From contig CACXQL010000016.1 of the NCBI GenBank assembly GCA_902769805.1, forward strand, positions 1-32,621: a stretch of 32,621 bases of DNA. The letters run 5' to 3'. Positions 29,998-32,621 of the stretch are shown here, piece after piece. The notes under the pieces were generated by a model, which did not search any database, had not been told where the DNA came from, and was given only the letters and a program-made list of their open reading frames with translations. The stretch's first letter is position 1, and the number at the start of each line of letters is the position of its first letter. This stretch comes from an uncultured Prevotellaceae bacterium (GTDB lineage: Bacteria > Bacteroidota > Bacteroidia > Bacteroidales > Bacteroidaceae). The translations under genes were made by a program, and so were the position numbers.

Positions 29998-30296
29998 TAT
30001 AACACCTCAATATAGAAACTGAACGGGCGAAAGCCATCGTTGCAACTGATCATCGCACTCATCGGATTCTTCATCCATCCGTCGTAAAAATTACCTTCAC
30101 CTTTAGCTAAAGACTCCACAAACGGCTTCATGGTATCCCATGCCGACGGACACAATCCGTCAGGACATTGTCCATCAATAGAAATCCACTGCTGACCTTC
30201 ACTAACGTCACAAGTGTGTTCAATGGGATTTTCATACTTTGCCATCAGGTCGGAATAGACCGTCTGGCGAATGGCTGTGATTCGTACCTTCTTCAT
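29997..30296 (-). CDS. TIGR04076 family protein
   Basis: The 99-residue protein matches the small TIGR04076 pattern: an N-terminal KVRITAIRQTVYSDLMAKY strand-helix, CDVSEGQQW, GQCPDGLCPSAWDTMKPFVESL with paired cysteines, a Gly-rich GEGNFYDGW, and a final ISCNDGFRPFSFYIEVL. Function is unknown. It starts 25 bases after the DUF418 gene and overlaps the zinc-ribbon gene by one base. Conserved Cys residues might bind metal, but they do not form a regular zinc knuckle. Confidence 0.8.
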   Translation of the reverse strand: MKKVRITAIRQTVYSDLMAKYENPIEHTCDVSEGQQWISIDGQCPDGLCPSAWDTMKPFVESLAKGEGNFYDGWMKNPMSAMISCNDGFRPFSFYIEVL

Positions 30297-30321
30297 ACCT
30301 TTCTAACTATCATCAATATGA

Positions 30322-31437
30322 TTATATCCACGTCAGTTTTCGCCAAAGTCCTTCTAATGGTCCTCGAGGATGATTACTGAACCAATAGTGTGCGAAGAGA
30401 TATTGACAGATAACCATTCCACATCCAACCATAACAGCATAGGTAATACCTAAATGGTGATAACAGGCAAGACCGTAACCACAGAAGATAAAACAACCAA
30501 TGACAGACTGCAACAGATAGTTGGTGAGACTCATGCGACCAAAGATGCAGAGATGATGGAGTACGCGACGAACATTCCCGAAAGCATACCACGCAGAGAC
30601 TATTGCTGAGACTATCATCAGCAGGATGATGAGATTGTAGATGGGCTTAAGCCAGAAGTCCAATTCACCGAAATTCACGAAACTTAATGCAACAACAACG
30701 ATGACTGAGCTGATGAGGGTACTATGCCATATTTTCAGATGGCATCCCTCATTATAGAACAATCTTTGGCGACCTAACTGCATACCAAGAACAAACAGAC
30801 AGAGCAACTGTGTCAGGCGTCCACTGAAGACATTGAACCGCAAATTCAACTCAAACCCATATCGCAGGTTTGTGAAAGTGTTTTCCAAGAATGTTCCATG
30901 TTGGTGAGCACTGTTGATTTTCTCATATATTTCCCACAAGGTGCTATGGTCGAGGGTCATGCCTGTCAGCAGGCAGAACAGTTCCACAGGCTGGATAGCC
31001 AACAGACCGATGATACACCATACCCATTTCGACGGCAGATAACTGATGGGGATGAGTAGTAGTCCATAACATGCATAAAGCATCAGGATATCGCCATCGT
31101 AAAAGGCTACGTTGATGATACCAAACATAAACAACAGACACATACGCCATGCAAAGCGACCTGAAAAGTTCTTACCCTTTTGCTGCTGATTGTCGTTCAT
31201 AATGAAGAAGCTCAACCCGAAAAGCATAGCGAAGATTCCATACATTTTACCTGAGAGCAGCCAAGCTAACACATCTGCAACCATTTGGTCACATGCCAAC
31301 GAATGGGCTATCGGCTCCTGAGTGAAAATGTTAAAGTGCTCAACAGAATGGTATAGAATAATGCCAGCCACAGCAATACCTCTCAGTGCATCAGCCACAT
31401 CGATTCGGGTGTTTGGGAGATTCTGGGTTTTATACAT
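30322..31437 (-). CDS. DUF418 family membrane protein (YeiB-like)
   Basis: The protein has 371 residues and about 9-10 helices. It begins TRIDVADALRGIAVAGIILYHSVEHF, has MYGIFAMLFGLSFFI, and ends in the DUF418 domain (VRRVLHHLCIFGRMSLTNYLLQSVIGCFIFCGYGLACYHHLGITYAV and FSNHPRGPLEGLWRKLTW). The N-terminal RGIAV...H resembles acyltransferase-3 proteins, and DUF418 proteins are thought to be related transporters or acyltransferase-like enzymes. The substrate is unknown. The leader after its promoter is about 30 bases. Confidence 0.88.
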   Translation of the reverse strand: MYKTQNLPNTRIDVADALRGIAVAGIILYHSVEHFNIFTQEPIAHSLACDQMVADVLAWLLSGKMYGIFAMLFGLSFFIMNDNQQQKGKNFSGRFAWRMCLLFMFGIINVAFYDGDILMLYACYGLLLIPISYLPSKWVWCIIGLLAIQPVELFCLLTGMTLDHSTLWEIYEKINSAHQHGTFLENTFTNLRYGFELNLRFNVFSGRLTQLLCLFVLGMQLGRQRLFYNEGCHLKIWHSTLISSVIVVVALSFVNFGELDFWLKPIYNLIILLMIVSAIVSAWYAFGNVRRVLHHLCIFGRMSLTNYLLQSVIGCFIFCGYGLACYHHLGITYAVMVGCGMVICQYLFAHYWFSNHPRGPLEGLWRKLTWI

Positions 31438-31471
31438 CTTTTTCTATTATGTAACTGGAGGTTTTCAACTG

Positions 31472-31503
31472 CAAAGATACAAATAGTTATGGAATACTCC
31501 AAA
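31472..31503 (-). promoter_or_regulatory. Bacteroidetes-type promoter of the DUF418 operon
   Basis: On the minus strand, TTTG (complement of 31500-31503), a 20-base spacer and TATCTTTG (complement of 31472-31479) match the consensus. An inverted repeat GGAATA/TATTCC (31491-31496 and 31513-31518) straddles the -33 element. Confidence 0.8.
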
Positions 31504-31713
31504 TTTCTGGGATATTCCGGATAATATCGGGGACATCTCTAAATTTTCACACGTACACACGCGCATACCAATTTATATTTTATTTGAGTTTCGCATATTA
31601 AGAAGATAAGGAAGATATGTCGCTTTTCAGCGGTGAAAACAGAAGACGAGTTAAATAATATTAAATATTTGGCTTATCCAGTTTCTCGGCTTCCTCTTTC
31701 AAGAGAAAAACCG

Positions 31714-31721
31714 TACCTTTG
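31714..31721 (+). promoter_or_regulatory. -7 element of the rplM-rpsI promoter
   Basis: TACCTTTG at 31714-31721 matches exactly. No clear TTTG lies 19-21 bases upstream (only CTTC near 31690), as may happen at strong ribosomal promoters. Bases 31525-31690 upstream are AT-rich and hold nothing I can identify. Confidence 0.7.
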
Positions 31722-31727
31722 CAGTCC

Positions 31728-31959
31728 GATTATTGGGGAGAGGCTTAGAATCCCCGTGGATTGTGTGTAAATAGCGGTGTCTTTGGCCGGGCACAGTGGT
31801 TTGTGAATCACGATTCAGCGCTGATCGTCCTTTGGGGCAATCAGCAAAAGCACAGACGTTAGACTACTGCGGAGCGTTAGACTCTCTGCTGTGGTGATTG
31901 TTTGTGTATAAGAGAAAAGAAAGAAATTGTTTTTTAGTAGTAAAATTTAAAAAGTAAAA
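31728..31959 (+). ncRNA. Structured 5' leader of rplM (ribosomal protein L13 leader candidate)
   Basis: About 230 transcribed bases precede the rplM ATG with no open gene. Visible helices are GGGG/CCCC at 31735-31738 and 31752-31755, and GCTGAT/ATCAGC at 31820-31825 and 31840-31845 with an inner TCC-TTT-GGG. CGTTAGACT occurs twice (31857-31865 and 31876-31884), and the tail just before the ATG is A/U-rich. An autoregulatory L13 leader has been predicted for Bacteroidia by comparative genomics (from memory). Ligand binding here is inference. Confidence 0.6.
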
Positions 31960-32427
31960 ATGAACACTTTAAGTTACAAGACTCTTTCCGTATCAAAGGA
32001 AGCTGCCCGTGAGCAGAAGGAATGGGTGGTCATTGACGCTACCGACCAGGTAGTGGGCCGCTTGGCTTCTAAGGTCGCAAAGTTGATCCGCGGAAAGTAC
32101 AAGCCCAACTTCACTCCTAACCAGGACTGTGGAGACAATGTAATTATCATCAACGCCGCTAAAGTGAAGTTTACCGGCAAGAAAGAGACTGACAAGGTAT
32201 ACACCCGTTATACTGGTTATCCCGGTGGTCAGCGTTTCAGCACTCCTGCAGAGTTGCGTAAGACAACATTCGGTGTAGAGCGCTTCCTGAAGCACGCTGT
32301 CAAGGGTATGCTGCCCAAAGGTCCCCTCGGACGTCACCTGTTGGACAATCTCTACATATACGAGGGAACTGAGCACAAGCATGAGGCTCAGAAGCCAAAA
32401 GCAATTGATATTAACCAGTATAAATAA
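31960..32427 (+). CDS. rplM: 50S ribosomal protein L13
   Basis: The 155-residue protein matches L13 throughout: [55 protein letters not shown], then [20 protein letters not shown] and the C-terminal [39 protein letters not shown]-type block. It binds 23S rRNA early in 50S assembly. The ATG is at the end of the long structured leader, and rpsI follows after 11 bases in the universal rplM-rpsI order. Codon use is that of a highly expressed gene. Confidence 0.98.
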   Translation: [155 protein letters not shown]

Positions 32428-32438
32428 TAAGATAGAAG

Positions 32439-32621
32439 ATGGAAGTAATAAATGCAATCGGTCGTCGTAAGAGCTCTGTAGCTCGCGTTTACCTGAGCGA
32501 AGGCACAGGCAAGATCACGATTAACAAGAAGGATTTAACCGAGTATTTCCCTTCAGCTATCCTGCAGTACGTGGTTAAGCAGCCGCTGAACCTGCTCGAG
32601 GTGGCTGAGAAATATGACATC
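32439..32621 (+). CDS. rpsI: 30S ribosomal protein S9, N-terminal part (runs off the window)
   Basis: The first 61 codons from the ATG at 32439 read MEVINAIGRRKSSVARVYLSEGTGKITINKK, continuing to NLLEVAEKYDI at the window edge. This is the S9 beta-domain start with the conserved GRRKSSVARV motif. The gene is expected to end about 200 bases beyond the window. It is co-transcribed with rplM (11-base gap with purine-rich GATAGAAG before the ATG). Confidence 0.97.
   Translation, partial: MEVINAIGRRKSSVARVYLSEGTGKITINKKDLTEYFPSAILQYVVKQPLNLLEVAEKYDI

Overview
This window looks like a chromosomal segment of a Bacteroidales bacterium, most likely Prevotellaceae (Prevotella/Segatella-like). The main evidence is the promoter type: seven of the nine sites found match or nearly match the Bacteroidetes sigma-ABfr consensus TTTG-N19/20-TAnnTTTG, and none has E. 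coli -35/-10 boxes. Bacteroidetes-typical families (DUF4290, DUF1460, Asp-type MurA, a LicD protein, an S23 four-helix-bundle protein) support this. No rRNA, tRNA, CRISPR array, phage or insertion sequence was seen. The species is inference.

Layout. (1) 1-1886, plus strand: the 3' part of metG and an ornithine cyclodeaminase/mu-crystallin homologue. (2) 1883-6217, minus: an operon starting with a membrane Cache-HAMP-SpoIIE phosphatase, followed by a small membrane protein, a DUF1460 cell-wall amidase-like protein and a LicD transferase. (3) 6267-7700, minus: an NhaC-type antiporter. (4) 7701-8156: a regulatory/repeat region with a duplicated promoter. (5) 8157-11622, plus: a flippase and two glycosyltransferases. 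(6) 11594-21975, minus: eleven closely spaced or overlapping genes. These run from a secreted protein through yicC, an S23 protein, gmk and nadD to envelope-modification genes (sulfatase-fold phosphoethanolamine transferase, two acyltransferases, a HAD phosphatase and two paralogous multi-spanning membrane proteins). (7) 22144-23664, plus: a small secreted protein and a bile-acid:Na+ symporter-family transporter. (8) 23665-23984: a second repeat region. (9) 23985-29649, plus: a tight housekeeping operon tsaB-DUF4290-murA-rimM-dxr-rseP, ending at a 17-bp perfect inverted repeat. (10) 29704-31437, minus: a zinc-ribbon protein, a TIGR04076-like protein and a DUF418 membrane protein. (11) 31438-32621, plus: an L13-leader-like 5' UTR, rplM and the start of rpsI.

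The unusual content is repetitive DNA. First, ten short arrays of 7-bp units (families GGTCTAA, AGCCAAC/TTGGCTG, TTGARAA, GAGGAAC, AATAACC) sit almost entirely at gene junctions or inside genes. Several are translated, supplying a signal peptide, a membrane helix, a C-terminal tail and an N-terminal extension. Second, two unlinked intergenic regions (7819-8010 and 23685-23877) carry the same two-part array of about 22-bp units, in the same order and orientation toward a promoter. Third, a palindromic repeat lies in frame inside an acyltransferase, a 9-bp repeat lies in frame inside murA, and an AT-rich block covers the S23 gene plus most of gmk. The two-part 22-bp arrays are the best candidate here for something undescribed.
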